From Thiomicrorhabdus indica (lineage in GTDB: Bacteria > Pseudomonadota > Gammaproteobacteria > Thiomicrospirales > Thiomicrospiraceae): DNA of 64,000 nucleotides. Positions within the stretch are counted from its first letter, which is position 1. Each line of letters opens with the position of its first letter. A program made the translations under genes and the position numbers. The notes beneath the pieces were generated by a model. The model searched no databases and was not told where the DNA came from. It worked only from the letters and a program-made list of their open reading frames with translations. Below are positions 19,587-30,070 of this stretch, one piece after another. The DNA is taken from the NCBI RefSeq assembly GCF_004293625.1, contig NZ_CP033040.1, positions 496,001 through 560,000 on the forward strand, read 5' to 3'.

Positions 19587-20756
19587 CTACTCCGCAGTTT
19601 TAGAAGAATCAGGTTGTGTTTCAGTCTGAGTCAGTAATTTATCGTCGGGTGTTTGTCCCTCAATTGCTTTAATACTGACCTGACTTTTTGGCGACATACG
19701 AATCACCCCTTGACTGACCAAAATATCGCCTTCTGTAAGGCCTTGCATGATTTCGGTGAATTGATGTAAGCGCTGGCCAATTTGAACTTCGACTTTTTCC
19801 ACGCCATAGGAGTGAGATGAGACCGCAAGATTTGCGTCTTTCAAACGGTACACATATTTACGTTCACCGACCATTAAAATGGCACTGTTGGGAATCCAGA
19901 GTTTGGCTTTCGGTGTGAGCTTGATTTGGCTTTTGATAATCATGCCACTTTTTAAGTCTTTTGGCTTTTTAATCAGTGCACGGACTTGTAATAATCGAGT
20001 TTGAGGGTTGAGCCGTGGGCTAATGGCGATGATTTCAGCAAAAACTTCTTTGCTTTCGGTTTGATAAGCACTATCCAGCGTTGCTGGGCTAGGACCATAG
20101 ACTTTAATTGCTTGTCCAATCTTCAAGTCATTTCGATATTGGCTAGGGATATCCATATCTAAAAAAAGATTTGAACTGTCATCAAGCGTGGTTAAGGTGG
20201 TGTCACTGGAGACTAAATCCCCAACACTGACATCGATTAGACCAATTGTGCCATTAAAAGGGGCTTTGATAAGGCGTTCATCGATTTGAGTCTGAATAAT
20301 ATTGATTTCGGATTCTGCCGTTTTCCAGATGGCCTTTAGCTCATCAATTGTTGCTTCGGTAATGTTGCCTTGACCACGTAACTTGCGAGCGCGCTCGAAT
20401 TGACGTTTTGCTTCAGCGGCGACAATTTTCGCTTTAGCCAGTGTTGCCAATTCTTCTTGATCACTGAGTTCAAATAGCAGTTGCCCTTTTGTGACAGTTT
20501 GACCATCTCGAATAAAAATCTTATCAAGGCGTTCGCTAACATTCGCCCTAAGCTCAATGGATTGTTTTGCTCTGAGAGTGCCCAAAACTTCTAATGGCTG
20601 AGTCTTACTTTCAAAGATTACAGGGGCGACAACAACAGGAAAAGTTTTGGTGTTATTTGCAAGTGTCGGTGATGGTACGCTTGTAAATAAAACCATAACG
20701 ACGAATAACGTGTGAAAAAAAGATGTGTGATGCCCCAAAAAAAACGACCGAATCAT
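19587..20756 (-). CDS. RND efflux periplasmic adaptor (membrane fusion) protein
   Basis: The 389-residue protein has an N-terminal hydrophobic export segment (TLFVVMVLFTSVPSPTLA). A β-barrel/lipoyl/hairpin organisation follows: the lipoyl half-motif FIRDGQTVTKGQLLFEL, a helical hairpin with many Ala/Lys/Glu (about 110-150), then the second lipoyl half IKAPFNGTIGLIDVSVGD. It would bridge the RND pump to an outer-membrane channel. No lipobox Cys is present. GAGG lies 8 bases before the ATG. It is the promoter-proximal gene of the pump operon. Confidence 0.93.
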   Translation of the reverse strand: MIRSFFLGHHTSFFHTLFVVMVLFTSVPSPTLANNTKTFPVVVAPVIFESKTQPLEVLGTLRAKQSIELRANVSERLDKIFIRDGQTVTKGQLLFELSDQEELATLAKAKIVAAEAKRQFERARKLRGQGNITEATIDELKAIWKTAESEINIIQTQIDERLIKAPFNGTIGLIDVSVGDLVSSDTTLTTLDDSSNLFLDMDIPSQYRNDLKIGQAIKVYGPSPATLDSAYQTESKEVFAEIIAISPRLNPQTRLLQVRALIKKPKDLKSGMIIKSQIKLTPKAKLWIPNSAILMVGERKYVYRLKDANLAVSSHSYGVEKVEVQIGQRLHQFTEIMQGLTEGDILVSQGVIRMSPKSQVSIKAIEGQTPDDKLLTQTETQPDSSKTAE

Positions 20757-20878
20757 GCGATTTGCCTCTAAAAAGATTTCTTATATTTTTGTGAAGATAA
20801 ACTATGCGCGAAGTGTCGCACAGATGCAATCAGATACGTTCGGGATACATATTTTTTTCATATTTGTAGAGAGAAGGG

Positions 20879-20916
20879 AACCTCACTGAAATAACTCGGA
20901 TTACTTCAGTGAGGTT
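20879..20916. terminator. Hairpin AACCTCACTGAA / TTCAGTGAGGTT
   Basis: A perfect 12-bp stem with a 14-base loop, followed by a few T residues on the + strand. It lies 120 bases upstream of the adaptor gene, where no + strand gene is seen, so it may instead be a remnant or an operator. Confidence 0.55.
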
Positions 20917-20960
20917 TTGAACGTGCGTCGCGGAGCAATAGGGGGTGAACGCAGTCGTTG

Positions 20961-21030
20961 AAAATGAATTCTAATCGACTCAAAGCGCCTAAACAGAGAG
21001 TCACAACAATGGATTGTCGGAATTCATTTT
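20961..21030. repeat. Inverted repeat AAAATGAATTC / GAATTCATTTT
   Basis: An 11-bp inverted repeat (20961-20971 and 21020-21030) encloses about 48 bases without coding capacity. It could be the ends of a tiny element or part of a structured RNA. Confidence 0.5.
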
Positions 21031-21422
21031 TTGATTTACCGTTATTCCCTGGAGAATATAACGAATGAGGGAATTTAATCATCTATGTTTTTTGAATGCA
21101 AGCGATTCTCAATAAATTCACCATAAAATTTTCTTGGGAAATTTAAGTCTTGGGTCTTGAGGACTTTAAAAACACAAAATGTGGATAAAGCAGAAAACGG
21201 TTGGATGGTATTTGGGCAAACAAGCTGTTTTAACAGAACAATAAATTATGATTGTCGCAAAAAAGTTTTTTTTAACATACTTAAATGCAGTTAAATCGAT
21301 TGGTTACCGGTGTGTGACTCGTGAATTGACCATCTGGTTGATGAAACAAGATAGGGTGTAAAAGTTGTGGATAAGTTTGTGGGTTATGTACTGTTTTGGT
21401 GTTGAATGAAGTTAGTAAAGGT
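21031..21422. other. Non-coding stretch upstream of the palindrome pair
   Basis: About 390 bases with only very short ORFs. The stretch is AT-rich and includes TTAACATACTT-like runs. I see no RNA gene or clear promoter. Confidence 0.3.
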
Positions 21423-21462
21423 TACCGGCCGGTAACGTTTTGAAGAAGTTTACCGGCCGGTT
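21423..21462. repeat. Pair of ACCGGCCGGT palindromes downstream of adk
   Basis: TACCGGCCGGTA at 21423-21434 and TACCGGCCGGTT at 21451-21462 in the same orientation of flanks, 28 bases apart, ending 27 bases beyond the adk stop. Confidence 0.9.
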
Positions 21463-21488
21463 AGAAATGCTAAAGGAAGAACCTTCGT

Positions 21489-22214
<726 letters not shown>

Positions 22215-22260
22215 CTAAATTCTGCTCAGTAAAAACGAATAAAAGAAAAAGATGTTTGAT

Positions 22261-22529
22261 TAGGGTCTGTTGACAATTCAGACTTGACTCTGTTGCTGCT
22301 TAAAAATGCAGCAATCACGACGCTCAAAGCGCAGTTTGGTTATTCCAAATAAGCGATGAGCAACAAAGAGTGCGACATTTTTAAGCGCAACCCGTAGGGC
22401 TCAAGCCATTTTTGCCCCAGCAGTGTTAGAAATTCGCTCAAATAGAATAACTATTCCACGCTCTTTCTGCCTTGCTGGAACGAAAAATGGTTTGAGCAGA
22501 GCCTAATTATGAATTTTCAACAGACCCTA
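22261..22529. mobile_element. 269-bp MITE-like element with 20-bp terminal inverted repeats
   Basis: The ends TAGGGTCTGTTGACAATTCA (22261-22280) and, on the other strand, TAGGGTCTGTTGAAAATTCA (22510-22529) match at 19 of 20 positions. There is no transposase ORF inside. Internal inverted repeats include TTGCTGC...GCAGCAA near 22302-22325 and a CCATTTTT/AAAAATGG pair. No direct target duplication is evident. The right end overlaps the last codon of the adjacent minus-strand gene: its CTA provides the TAG stop. Confidence 0.8.
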
Positions 22530-23414
22530 GGCGTTGGCTTGGCGAATTAAATTTTCAATGGTGTTTGTGGCTTGATGGGCGTAATGGCCGCCAAACAGGT
22601 TGAAGTGGTTCAATATGTGATAGAGGTTGTAGAGTTCTCGTCGTTGTTGATAGCCTTTGTTGAGAGGAAACACTTCGTTATAGCCACGATAAAAATCGGA
22701 TGAATAGCCACCGAATAGTTCGGTCATGGCTAGATCGGTTTCGCGATCACCGAAATAACTCGCAGGATCAAAAATAAAGGGAGAGCCATCCACGAGAAAA
22801 GCGCTGTTGCCAGCCCATAAATCACCGTGCAATAAAGACGCTACAGGTTGGTAGTCTTCAAACCAAAAATCAAGGTGTTCAATCAATTCGTTTCCGAGGT
22901 CGAACAGGCGTTGTGAACCTGCATTTAATCGGCTTAATTCTAGCTGAGGACGAAGCCGTTGCTCACCATAAAAGCGAACCCAGTTGTTCTGCCAGGTATT
23001 TTTTTGCAGAGTTTTGCCAATGAAGTTGTCGTTGAACCAGCCAAAAGGCGAGGGCTCTTTACGAATTTGTTGGTGCATTTCAGCTAAAGCACGTCCGCGT
23101 TGAGCATCATCTCCATGAGAGGTCAATTGATGAAATGGCATGACGAGCCAACACTGGTTGTTAAACTCACCCGTTGCAAGAGGCTTGGGGCAGGTCAAAG
23201 TGTTTGTGTTGGCTATCCAATCAAGGCTTACAGCCTCTGCTTGCATCATCGGCAAAAAGTGCGATTGATTAAGTTTGATAAACAAATCACCGAGGCTTGT
23301 TTGCAGTCGATAGGCTTGGTTAATGTCTCCGCCATGGACTGCCGACGCACTTTGAATGTCGATTGGTTTTCCAAGATGGGAACTTAACGTTCTTGCAAAA
23401 TCTTGCCAATTCAT
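22527..23414 (-). CDS. Fructosamine/ketosamine-3-kinase family protein
   Basis: The 295-residue protein belongs to the fructosamine kinase group, which phosphorylates sugar adducts on protein amines and so helps remove them. Visible motifs are VHGGDINQAYRL near residue 27 for ATP binding, the catalytic LLHGDLWAGNSAF (about 197-209) and the metal-binding FIFDPASYFGDRETDLAMTELFGG. The length is normal for the family. The TAG stop is formed by the terminal repeat of the neighbouring element. No convincing ribosome site is seen upstream of ATG, yet the conserved N-terminal WQDFARTLS supports it. The natural substrate is uncertain. Confidence 0.9.
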   Translation of the reverse strand: MNWQDFARTLSSHLGKPIDIQSASAVHGGDINQAYRLQTSLGDLFIKLNQSHFLPMMQAEAVSLDWIANTNTLTCPKPLATGEFNNQCWLVMPFHQLTSHGDDAQRGRALAEMHQQIRKEPSPFGWFNDNFIGKTLQKNTWQNNWVRFYGEQRLRPQLELSRLNAGSQRLFDLGNELIEHLDFWFEDYQPVASLLHGDLWAGNSAFLVDGSPFIFDPASYFGDRETDLAMTELFGGYSSDFYRGYNEVFPLNKGYQQRRELYNLYHILNHFNLFGGHYAHQATNTIENLIRQANA

Positions 23415-23434
23415 TTTTTACCCCATTTAAAGTA

Positions 23435-23446
23435 TACCGGCCGGTA
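23435..23446. repeat. TACCGGCCGGTA palindrome
   Basis: Sits in the 44-base gap between the PBP1A stop and the kinase-like gene start, both on the minus strand. Confidence 0.9.
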
Positions 23447-23458
23447 GCTTTATATTTG

Positions 23459-25987
23459 TTAATCAAACAAATCCTCGACAATCGTTTCTAATTGCTGCTG
23501 GGAGATTTTGGGAACTTCCGGCGCATTTTCCTCGCGGAAAATTTCATATAAGGCATCGGCTGAATCCGCAGACACGGCTTGTCCGGTTTCTTTATTCACA
23601 GGGACGGTGACAATGCCTTCTGGCATGCTTGGTTCTTCGTTGGGGTAAGCCTGTAATGCCAACTCCATATATTCCATCCAAATAGGGAGAGCTGCTCTAC
23701 CGCCAACTTCGTAGCGTCCCAAAGTAGAGGGTTCATCAAAGCCAACCCAGACGGTGGTGGTGATATAAGGGTTGAAACCTGAAAACCATGCATCTTTTTG
23801 ATCGTTGGTGGTTCCGGTTTTACCGGCAATGTCTTCACGTTTTAATGCTCTGGCTTTTCGTCCAGAGCCGTAGGTTACGACATCTTTCATAATGCTTTTC
23901 ATTATGTAGGCATTACGCGCTTCAATAATTCTAGGCGCGTATTGTGGATCGTTTTCAGGACAATAACCGGTTTGACAGACGGTTCGAGGTTCAGAGCGAT
24001 AAATAGTGGTGCCTTCGAAGTCTCTAACTTCCTCAATAAAGTATGGGTCAATCAAATGGCCACCATTTGAAAAAGCGGCATAAGCACGAGCGACTTCAAG
24101 AGGAGAAAACTGGACGCTTCCCAAAGACAGCGAAAGGTTTTTACTCCGGTTGAGTTCTTCCGTAGGAAAGCCAAAGCGTTGGAAATAATCGATGCCGGTT
24201 TGAACGCCCAATTGCTGTAATAAACGGATTGAAACTAGGTTTCGAGAGAGGGCTAGAGCTTTTCTTAATCGGGTTGGCCCATAGAACTTCCCTGAATAGT
24301 TTTCAGGACGCCAGTGTTCTTCCAAATTACGATCATAAAAGGTCACCGGCGCGTCATTTACTGTCGTAGCAGCGGTCATACCGTTTTCTAAGGCAGCAGA
24401 ATAGAGGAAAGGTTTAATGTTTGATCCCACTTGGCGCTTACCTTGAATTGCACGGTTAAATTTTGAACGGAAGTAATCAAAACCACCAACCAATGCTTGA
24501 ATTTGGCCATTCGCAGAGTTTAGAGAAACCAAAGCGGATTCTGTCTTTGGATCTTGTGCCAGTTGCCACTGGTTGTTTAGCATTTGGATATAAATGACAT
24601 CGCCGATTTTTAGAACGTCTTGAGGTGTTTTAGGCGATTTACCTTTTCGGTTGACGGAAATGTAAGGTGCTGCCCATTCCATTGTTTTGAAGTCTAAGCG
24701 CTGAGTTTCACCTTCTTGTGAAAAGACTATGGTTTGATTTTTCTCAAAGCCCGTGACAACTGCAACTTTTAAATCACCGAAGTTGCGAATCGATTTGAGT
24801 GTTTTAAGCAGAGTTTCTTGGTCGTTTAACTGGTCAGCGTCAAGTGTTTGAATCGGGCCACGATAGCCATGACGGCGCTCGTATTCTTGAAGACCGTGGC
24901 GAAGAGCTCGGTTGGCTTGTTGTTGCAAGTCACTTTGCAACGTAGTGACAATCGTTAAACCGTTTTGAAGGGCTTCTTCGCCAAAGTTTTCCAACGCAAA
25001 GCTTCGAGCCATTTCCGCAATATAGTCGGCTTCAACTTCAATAATAGGGCCATGTTTCTCAGCGTGTACTTCAACGGCTAATGCTTGAGCGAGTTCTTCG
25101 TCATTAATGTAGTTCAGCTCATGCATACGGCGTAGAACATAATCACGGCGTAATTTGGCGCGTTCAGGGTTGATAATCGGATTATAGGCAGAAGGGGCTT
25201 TAGGTAGCCCTGCAATCATTGCATATTCATCAAGCGATAACTCTCGAATCGGACGTCCATAGTATGTGTTCGCAGCTGCTGCGACACCATAAGAGCGATA
25301 CCCTAAAAAAATCTTGTTGAGATAGAGTGCAAGGATTTCTTCTTTTGATAGTTCGTTTTCAATTTTATAGGCAAGTATGATTTCATTGAGTTTACGAAGG
25401 TAGCTTTTTTCTCGTGTTAAGAAAAAGTTACGGGCAACTTGCATGGTAATGGTTGAGCCACCTGATTTCTTTTCACCGGTTGTCACAAGTTGATAGACTG
25501 CACGAGCAAGACCTTTATAGTCCACTCCGCTATGAGCAAAGAAATTTTCATCTTCTGCGGAAATAATGGCTTGAGTCATACGTTCAGGAATTTCTGGGTA
25601 TTCCAATGGAATTCGACGCTTGGTACCAATTTCAGTAATTAATTTGTTGTCTTGCGTAACAATTTTTAGAGGCACTTGATAGGTGACTTCTTTAAGCTCT
25701 TTTGGGTCAGGAAGCGTTGGATAAATGGTGAGGAAATAAAACAGTATCGCAGCGACAGGAATCATAATGAAGCTGCTGGCAAAGCTTAACCAAAATAGCA
25801 CTTTCCAAATGCGACGTTTTGTTTTTTCAGGTCTGTTCGGCTTCTTGGGATGGTTCGAGTCTGCAGTGTCAGAATATTGAGTTTGCCCTGTAGAAGATAA
25901 TTCTGCGTCTTTATTTGCGCGACCAAAAAGTGGTAGGGAGTCTTTTGCTGTTGATCCATTTGATGGGGTTTGCGGTGTTTCAGTCAT
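23459..25987 (-). CDS. mrcA: Penicillin-binding protein 1A (class A)
   Basis: The 842-residue bifunctional peptidoglycan synthase has a cytoplasmic N-terminus rich in Pro/Lys and one membrane helix (FIMIPVAAILFYFLTIY, about 76-92). Its GT51 glycosyltransferase domain contains AEDENFFAHSGVD, GGSTITMQVARN and LALYLNKIFLG. An OB-like insertion precedes the transpeptidase domain with QVGSNIKPFLYSAAL (SxxK) near 510, SLSLGS, and KTGTTNDQKDAWFSG (KTG). These features and its length point to PBP1A rather than 1B. AGAG precedes the ATG. It is separated from the downstream kinase-like gene only by a palindrome. Confidence 0.95.
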   Translation of the reverse strand: MTETPQTPSNGSTAKDSLPLFGRANKDAELSSTGQTQYSDTADSNHPKKPNRPEKTKRRIWKVLFWLSFASSFIMIPVAAILFYFLTIYPTLPDPKELKEVTYQVPLKIVTQDNKLITEIGTKRRIPLEYPEIPERMTQAIISAEDENFFAHSGVDYKGLARAVYQLVTTGEKKSGGSTITMQVARNFFLTREKSYLRKLNEIILAYKIENELSKEEILALYLNKIFLGYRSYGVAAAANTYYGRPIRELSLDEYAMIAGLPKAPSAYNPIINPERAKLRRDYVLRRMHELNYINDEELAQALAVEVHAEKHGPIIEVEADYIAEMARSFALENFGEEALQNGLTIVTTLQSDLQQQANRALRHGLQEYERRHGYRGPIQTLDADQLNDQETLLKTLKSIRNFGDLKVAVVTGFEKNQTIVFSQEGETQRLDFKTMEWAAPYISVNRKGKSPKTPQDVLKIGDVIYIQMLNNQWQLAQDPKTESALVSLNSANGQIQALVGGFDYFRSKFNRAIQGKRQVGSNIKPFLYSAALENGMTAATTVNDAPVTFYDRNLEEHWRPENYSGKFYGPTRLRKALALSRNLVSIRLLQQLGVQTGIDYFQRFGFPTEELNRSKNLSLSLGSVQFSPLEVARAYAAFSNGGHLIDPYFIEEVRDFEGTTIYRSEPRTVCQTGYCPENDPQYAPRIIEARNAYIMKSIMKDVVTYGSGRKARALKREDIAGKTGTTNDQKDAWFSGFNPYITTTVWVGFDEPSTLGRYEVGGRAALPIWMEYMELALQAYPNEEPSMPEGIVTVPVNKETGQAVSADSADALYEIFREENAPEVPKISQQQLETIVEDLFD

Positions 25988-26078
25988 AGAGTGCTCTTTG
26001 TTGATACGGCGGTCGCGAGTGATGAAATTTGGTAACTATTATAACGTTTCAATCTAGAAACAGTAGAGAGCAAACTTA

Positions 26079-26118
26079 TCTAAGGAATCTCTGATTCAAT
26101 TAGAGGTTTCCTAAGAGA
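26079..26118. repeat. Inverted repeat AAGGAATCTCT / AGAGGTTTCCT
   Basis: An imperfect hairpin upstream of PBP1A. The half-site AAGGAAYCTCTGATTNAA recurs at 56237. Confidence 0.5.
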
Positions 26119-26147
26119 TATGTTTTAGCTGAAGATTGCCTTTAATA

Positions 26148-26174
26148 CAAAAAAACCCCGCGTGAGCGGGGTTT
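26148..26174 (-). terminator. Terminator of the small membrane protein gene
   Basis: Perfect stem CCCCGC / GCGGGG with flanking A/T pairs and a GTGA loop. On the minus strand it ends in an eight-T run; on the + strand only three T follow. Confidence 0.88.
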
Positions 26175-26210
26175 ATGTTCAGGCTTTAGCTCTTTTTCAA
26201 GAGTTAAATT

Positions 26211-26426
26211 CTAAGACTTTTTCGAGTAACGACCTGATTTGATGTCACCCCACATTAACATTAGGTTGCCCCCAACGATGAATGCGATAGCGGCAATTAC
26301 ACCAAATAGACCGATTGCCACTTGAAGCTCTTGTGGAAGAATGTCTGCCCAAATCCCTAGAAGGATGGCCAAAGGCACGACAACTGAAACCACAATCGTT
26401 AATAGCATTTTTGTTAAATTACTCAT
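26211..26426 (-). CDS. Small two-helix membrane protein
   Basis: The 71-residue product has two hydrophobic segments: MLLTIVVSVVVPLAILLGIWA (residues 7-27) and VAIGLFGVIAAIAFIVGGNLMLMW (about 36-59), with a basic C-terminus (KSGRYSKKS). I do not recognise a family. The start has a good AGGGG ribosome site and a strong terminator follows, so it is a genuine single-gene unit. Inner-membrane location is inferred. Function is unknown. Confidence 0.8.
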   Translation of the reverse strand: MSNLTKMLLTIVVSVVVPLAILLGIWADILPQELQVAIGLFGVIAAIAFIVGGNLMLMWGDIKSGRYSKKS

Positions 26427-26614
26427 ATTTGCCCCTCATATTTTGTAGTCGCATATAAGCAGATGATGACTATACTCGGCTTGATTGCAAAATTCAATCT
26501 CCACTCTTGATTTGACTCAAGCAATTTATGGATAACCGTTTGAAATATAAGTCATATCATAGTTTTTATAAAAAAGCACTGAAATTGATTTGGTTTCAGT
26601 GCTGTTGGGATGAT

Positions 26615-29600
26615 TTAGTGAGGTTTTTGTAATTGTCGAGAAGCTGACATCTTAATGGCGGCAATTTCTGCTTGGGTTAAGGCCTCAATCACCGCTTCAC
26701 TTAATTCATTCATTGTTGCAAACAAGGTTTCCACAACCTCGTCTTTGCCTTGTTCATGGGCTTCGATAATTTGTTTGATTATGGCATGCAGTTCGGCGTG
26801 GACTTTTTCAACATGCTGCATTTCTGGCAAATGCGCATAGTTTTGGCCGTCGCCTTCATAGTGCCATTTACCAAGAGCGCATTGAGTATGGTCTGTTGCA
26901 GCATTGTGATTGAAATCAATATTCATACCTTCAATGTAAGCATGAATTACGCCTCTCCATTGGCGGTGAGCACGTCTTGCGTGGGCAAAGTTAAAGATAC
27001 CGCTCTGCATCGCATTTTGGAAACCGATTTGGTTGATGTCAATGTTGAAAGATTTTGTGACACCGATAACCTCATTTGCTAGATTTCCCATTGCCTGCGT
27101 TTGCTGAGCAGTATGCTCAACCAGCGCAGAGTTTTTCTGTGTGACCTGATCAATTTGGGTAATTGCAATATTGATTTGATCAACGCCCTTCGCTTGTTCA
27201 TTTGAGGTTTCAGAAATTTCACTCATAAATTGGCTAATACGATTAATCGAGTTGTTAATCGTATCTAAAGCTTTTCCTGAGTCTTCGGCAAGTTTTGAAC
27301 CTTGTTGCACTTTTTCGAGCGTATCGTCAATTAAGTCTCGAATCTCTTTCGCTGCTTCAGCAGACTTACTGGCAAGTGAACGGACTTCTCCTGCAACGAC
27401 TGCAAAACCTCGTCCATGTTCGCCTGCTCGTGCAGCCTCAACAGCGGCATTTAGCGCAAGCAAGTTGGTTTGGAATGCAATGCTGTCAATAAGGGAAGTG
27501 ATTTCTGAAATTTTACTACTTGCCGCACTGATTTCATTAATCGATTTAATGGTGTTGTGCACCACGACGCTGGCTTGACTCGCTTCTTGCAACGATTGAT
27601 TGGCTACTTGGTTAGCCTGTTCTGCATTTTGAGCAGTTGATTTGATAGTTGAAGTGATCTCCTCCATACTCGCAGCGGTCTCTTCCAATGACGCGGCTTG
27701 TTCTTGTGTTCGAGCGGCTAAATCTTGAATGCCTATCGAAATATCTTTTGCACCATTTGCGAGTTTCAGCAGAGAGTAATTAGATTGAGAAATCAAGCTA
27801 CCGGTGTTGCTAACCGAATTGTTAATCCCGTCTTTAAGAATCGCCAGTGTCCCTGCGTAGTCTGTCTCAATACGACGTGTTAAGTCGCCGCTACCTTGCG
27901 CAATCATCACTTCTGTACTTTCTGAAACCGCTCTGTTGAGTTGATCAAGTGAGTCATTAATGTTGTCAACAAGGGCTCTGACTTCACCCTGGGCCTCTAC
28001 GTCCAGGCGATGGGAAAAGTAACCACGAGAGACTTCATTCATTAAATGGTTAATTTTCGTGAAAGTCTGTTTTAAGCCATCCAGAAATTGCAGAGTGTTA
28101 TCCATACTAAGTTGGAAGTTACCTTGCAGTTTGTGTTGGGGTTGGTATTCAAAGATCCCTTTCTGGATGTTGTCCAGAACGTTTTCTAACTCTGAGAATG
28201 AATTACTGATACTGACGATAGTTTTGGTAATGTTTTCACGAATTGCTGCAAAATCCCCTTGCATCGGAAGGGTTGATTCGGTATCGAAGCGACCATGGGC
28301 AACATCATTAATTAACCGGCCGGCTTCTCCCATTGTAATGGCTACGCTTTGCATTTGTTCGTTGTAAGCAGTGGCTAATTGCGCAATCTCATCTTTGCCA
28401 TCCGATTTTAGGCGAACGCTCAAATCACCTTTGTCTACAGCGCTTTTAATATGTTTAGCCATTCGAGTGATTGGGTTAACAATATTGATTTTGGCTAAAA
28501 GAATAAAGGCAATCATCAGTAATATCATTGCACCAACAACAATCATCATTGTTGAGAAGACATTCTCTAAAGAGGTATCGTTGAGTGCAATCAGAGAATC
28601 TGCTGGTTCAGCGATTAAGTGATAACCAATTAATTCATCTCGGGCATCATAAATAGGGTAAGTATTAAAGAAATGCCCAGACTTAAGGATGAACCCTTGA
28701 TTAATGAGAGTATCTAGTTGAATTTCTTGCATCCACTTATCAAAAGTGGCATCCAACCCCTTTGAATTGGCAATGGTATAGCTTCCAGCTTTTGGATTAT
28801 TGGTTGCGGAAGTTGCAATATTTAATGCTTCGGCATTTAAAAGTGTTGCGTAGTAAGAGTTTGAGTTGTTAAAGAAAGCCTCGATTTCTGATAGTTTTGT
28901 CATGACTTCTAGCGAACCAAGATAGTTGCCAGGTTGTTTCACTTCATCAAAAATAGGAACGATGCTTCGCATAGAAAGACCTGCACGGCCAAGCTCAAAG
29001 ACAAAGCGAGCTTTTTTGTCTTGACTGGTTTTATTAATGGCAAAGCGAAAACTGGTTAAATCATCACCTGATTTTTCAGTCCAACTACGAACAAATGAAC
29101 GCACATCAGGTGTGTGGATATGAACTGTAGGTGCAAAACCATTTATTTTTTTGTAACTTTCTAAACGCGCATTCAAAATTTTACTGGTTAGTTTTTTATT
29201 ACCACTTAAGATCGTTTGATGAATTTCGGGTGAGGCGCTGAGAATTGTTGCGGTATTAATCCCTTGTCGACCAAATGCCGTCAACTGTTGGTCTAAGGTG
29301 TGTTTGATGCTGGCATGTCGACTACTTTCGTTTAATTCGACAGCATTCAAGTAAGTTTGTTGAGTAATCAAGCCGGTAAGCAAGGTACCTACAATCACTA
29401 ATAACAAACCTAAAAAATTTATTTTTCCTAGAAGCCCAAGCTTTTGAAAAGGGTTAATGGCTTGCAGCGCTTTTTGTTTTGACGTAATAACATTAGCGTT
29501 TTGAACAAATAGCTTGCCGGCATTAATGGCTTTATAAGCTTCACTGGCTTTGTTAGCGAGTTCCGGCGAGATCGGTTTGCGAATTGAAATGTAGCCAATT

Positions 29601-29917
29601 ATTTGCCCGTTCTCTTTAAGAGGAGAAACGTTCGCCAGAACCCAATAACTTCGACCATCTTTGGTGCGATTTTTGACAATTTGAGTCCATGCTTTGCCGG
29701 ATTGAATGGTCTCCCACATATCTTTAAAGACCGCTTTGGGAACATCTGGGTTTCGCAAAATATTGTGCGGTTGACCAATTAATTCGTCTTCAGAATAACC
29801 GCTAATTTCGACAAACTCTGAATTCGCTTCAACAATGGTGCCGTGTTTATCGGTACGAGAAATAAGACGGTAGTGATCGGGAATGTCAACCACACTAGGG
29901 TCTTGAAAAGTAGCCAT
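26615..29917 (-). CDS. PAS-containing chemoreceptor with C-terminal CZB domain
   Basis: The 1100-residue receptor starts with an Aer-like PAS domain (about 15-115: [26 protein letters not shown]). A membrane helix ([19 protein letters not shown], about 180), an extracytoplasmic Cache-like sensor and a second helix ([18 protein letters not shown]) follow. HAMP-type segments lead to the signalling hairpin [20 protein letters not shown]. The C-terminus is a CZB zinc-binding domain with [24 protein letters not shown] and downstream His residues. CZB domains sense zinc or hypochlorite oxidation. The ATG at 29917 is preferred because GGAG lies 7 bases upstream; an in-frame start 12 codons earlier is possible. 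Its downstream gap carries no terminator I can identify. Confidence 0.93.
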   Translation of the reverse strand: MATFQDPSVVDIPDHYRLISRTDKHGTIVEANSEFVEISGYSEDELIGQPHNILRNPDVPKAVFKDMWETIQSGKAWTQIVKNRTKDGRSYWVLANVSPLKENGQIIGYISIRKPISPELANKASEAYKAINAGKLFVQNANVITSKQKALQAINPFQKLGLLGKINFLGLLLVIVGTLLTGLITQQTYLNAVELNESSRHASIKHTLDQQLTAFGRQGINTATILSASPEIHQTILSGNKKLTSKILNARLESYKKINGFAPTVHIHTPDVRSFVRSWTEKSGDDLTSFRFAINKTSQDKKARFVFELGRAGLSMRSIVPIFDEVKQPGNYLGSLEVMTKLSEIEAFFNNSNSYYATLLNAEALNIATSATNNPKAGSYTIANSKGLDATFDKWMQEIQLDTLINQGFILKSGHFFNTYPIYDARDELIGYHLIAEPADSLIALNDTSLENVFSTMMIVVGAMILLMIAFILLAKINIVNPITRMAKHIKSAVDKGDLSVRLKSDGKDEIAQLATAYNEQMQSVAITMGEAGRLINDVAHGRFDTESTLPMQGDFAAIRENITKTIVSISNSFSELENVLDNIQKGIFEYQPQHKLQGNFQLSMDNTLQFLDGLKQTFTKINHLMNEVSRGYFSHRLDVEAQGEVRALVDNINDSLDQLNRAVSESTEVMIAQGSGDLTRRIETDYAGTLAILKDGINNSVSNTGSLISQSNYSLLKLANGAKDISIGIQDLAARTQEQAASLEETAASMEEITSTIKSTAQNAEQANQVANQSLQEASQASVVVHNTIKSINEISAASSKISEITSLIDSIAFQTNLLALNAAVEAARAGEHGRGFAVVAGEVRSLASKSAEAAKEIRDLIDDTLEKVQQGSKLAEDSGKALDTINNSINRISQFMSEISETSNEQAKGVDQINIAITQIDQVTQKNSALVEHTAQQTQAMGNLANEVIGVTKSFNIDINQIGFQNAMQSGIFNFAHARRAHRQWRGVIHAYIEGMNIDFNHNAATDHTQCALGKWHYEGDGQNYAHLPEMQHVEKVHAELHAIIKQIIEAHEQGKDEVVETLFATMNELSEAVIEALTQAEIAAIKMSASRQLQKPH

Positions 29918-30070
29918 AATAGTCTCCAAAGGCAAACGTTTGATACTCACCAATGATGCCTGTTTTTACGTAGCAAATCTAAGTAATTTGCTATGGAGTT
30001 CTTATTTTTTTAAGAAAAGTTGATAGGGCGCAATGAGTATCGCAATTGGTTTCAAATTATTTCCTTAGGG

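Noticed and set aside
19130-19603. 157-codon + strand ORF opposite the RND gene
   Set aside because: Antisense to a conserved region of the RND pump; Ser/Arg-rich composition typical of a shadow frame.
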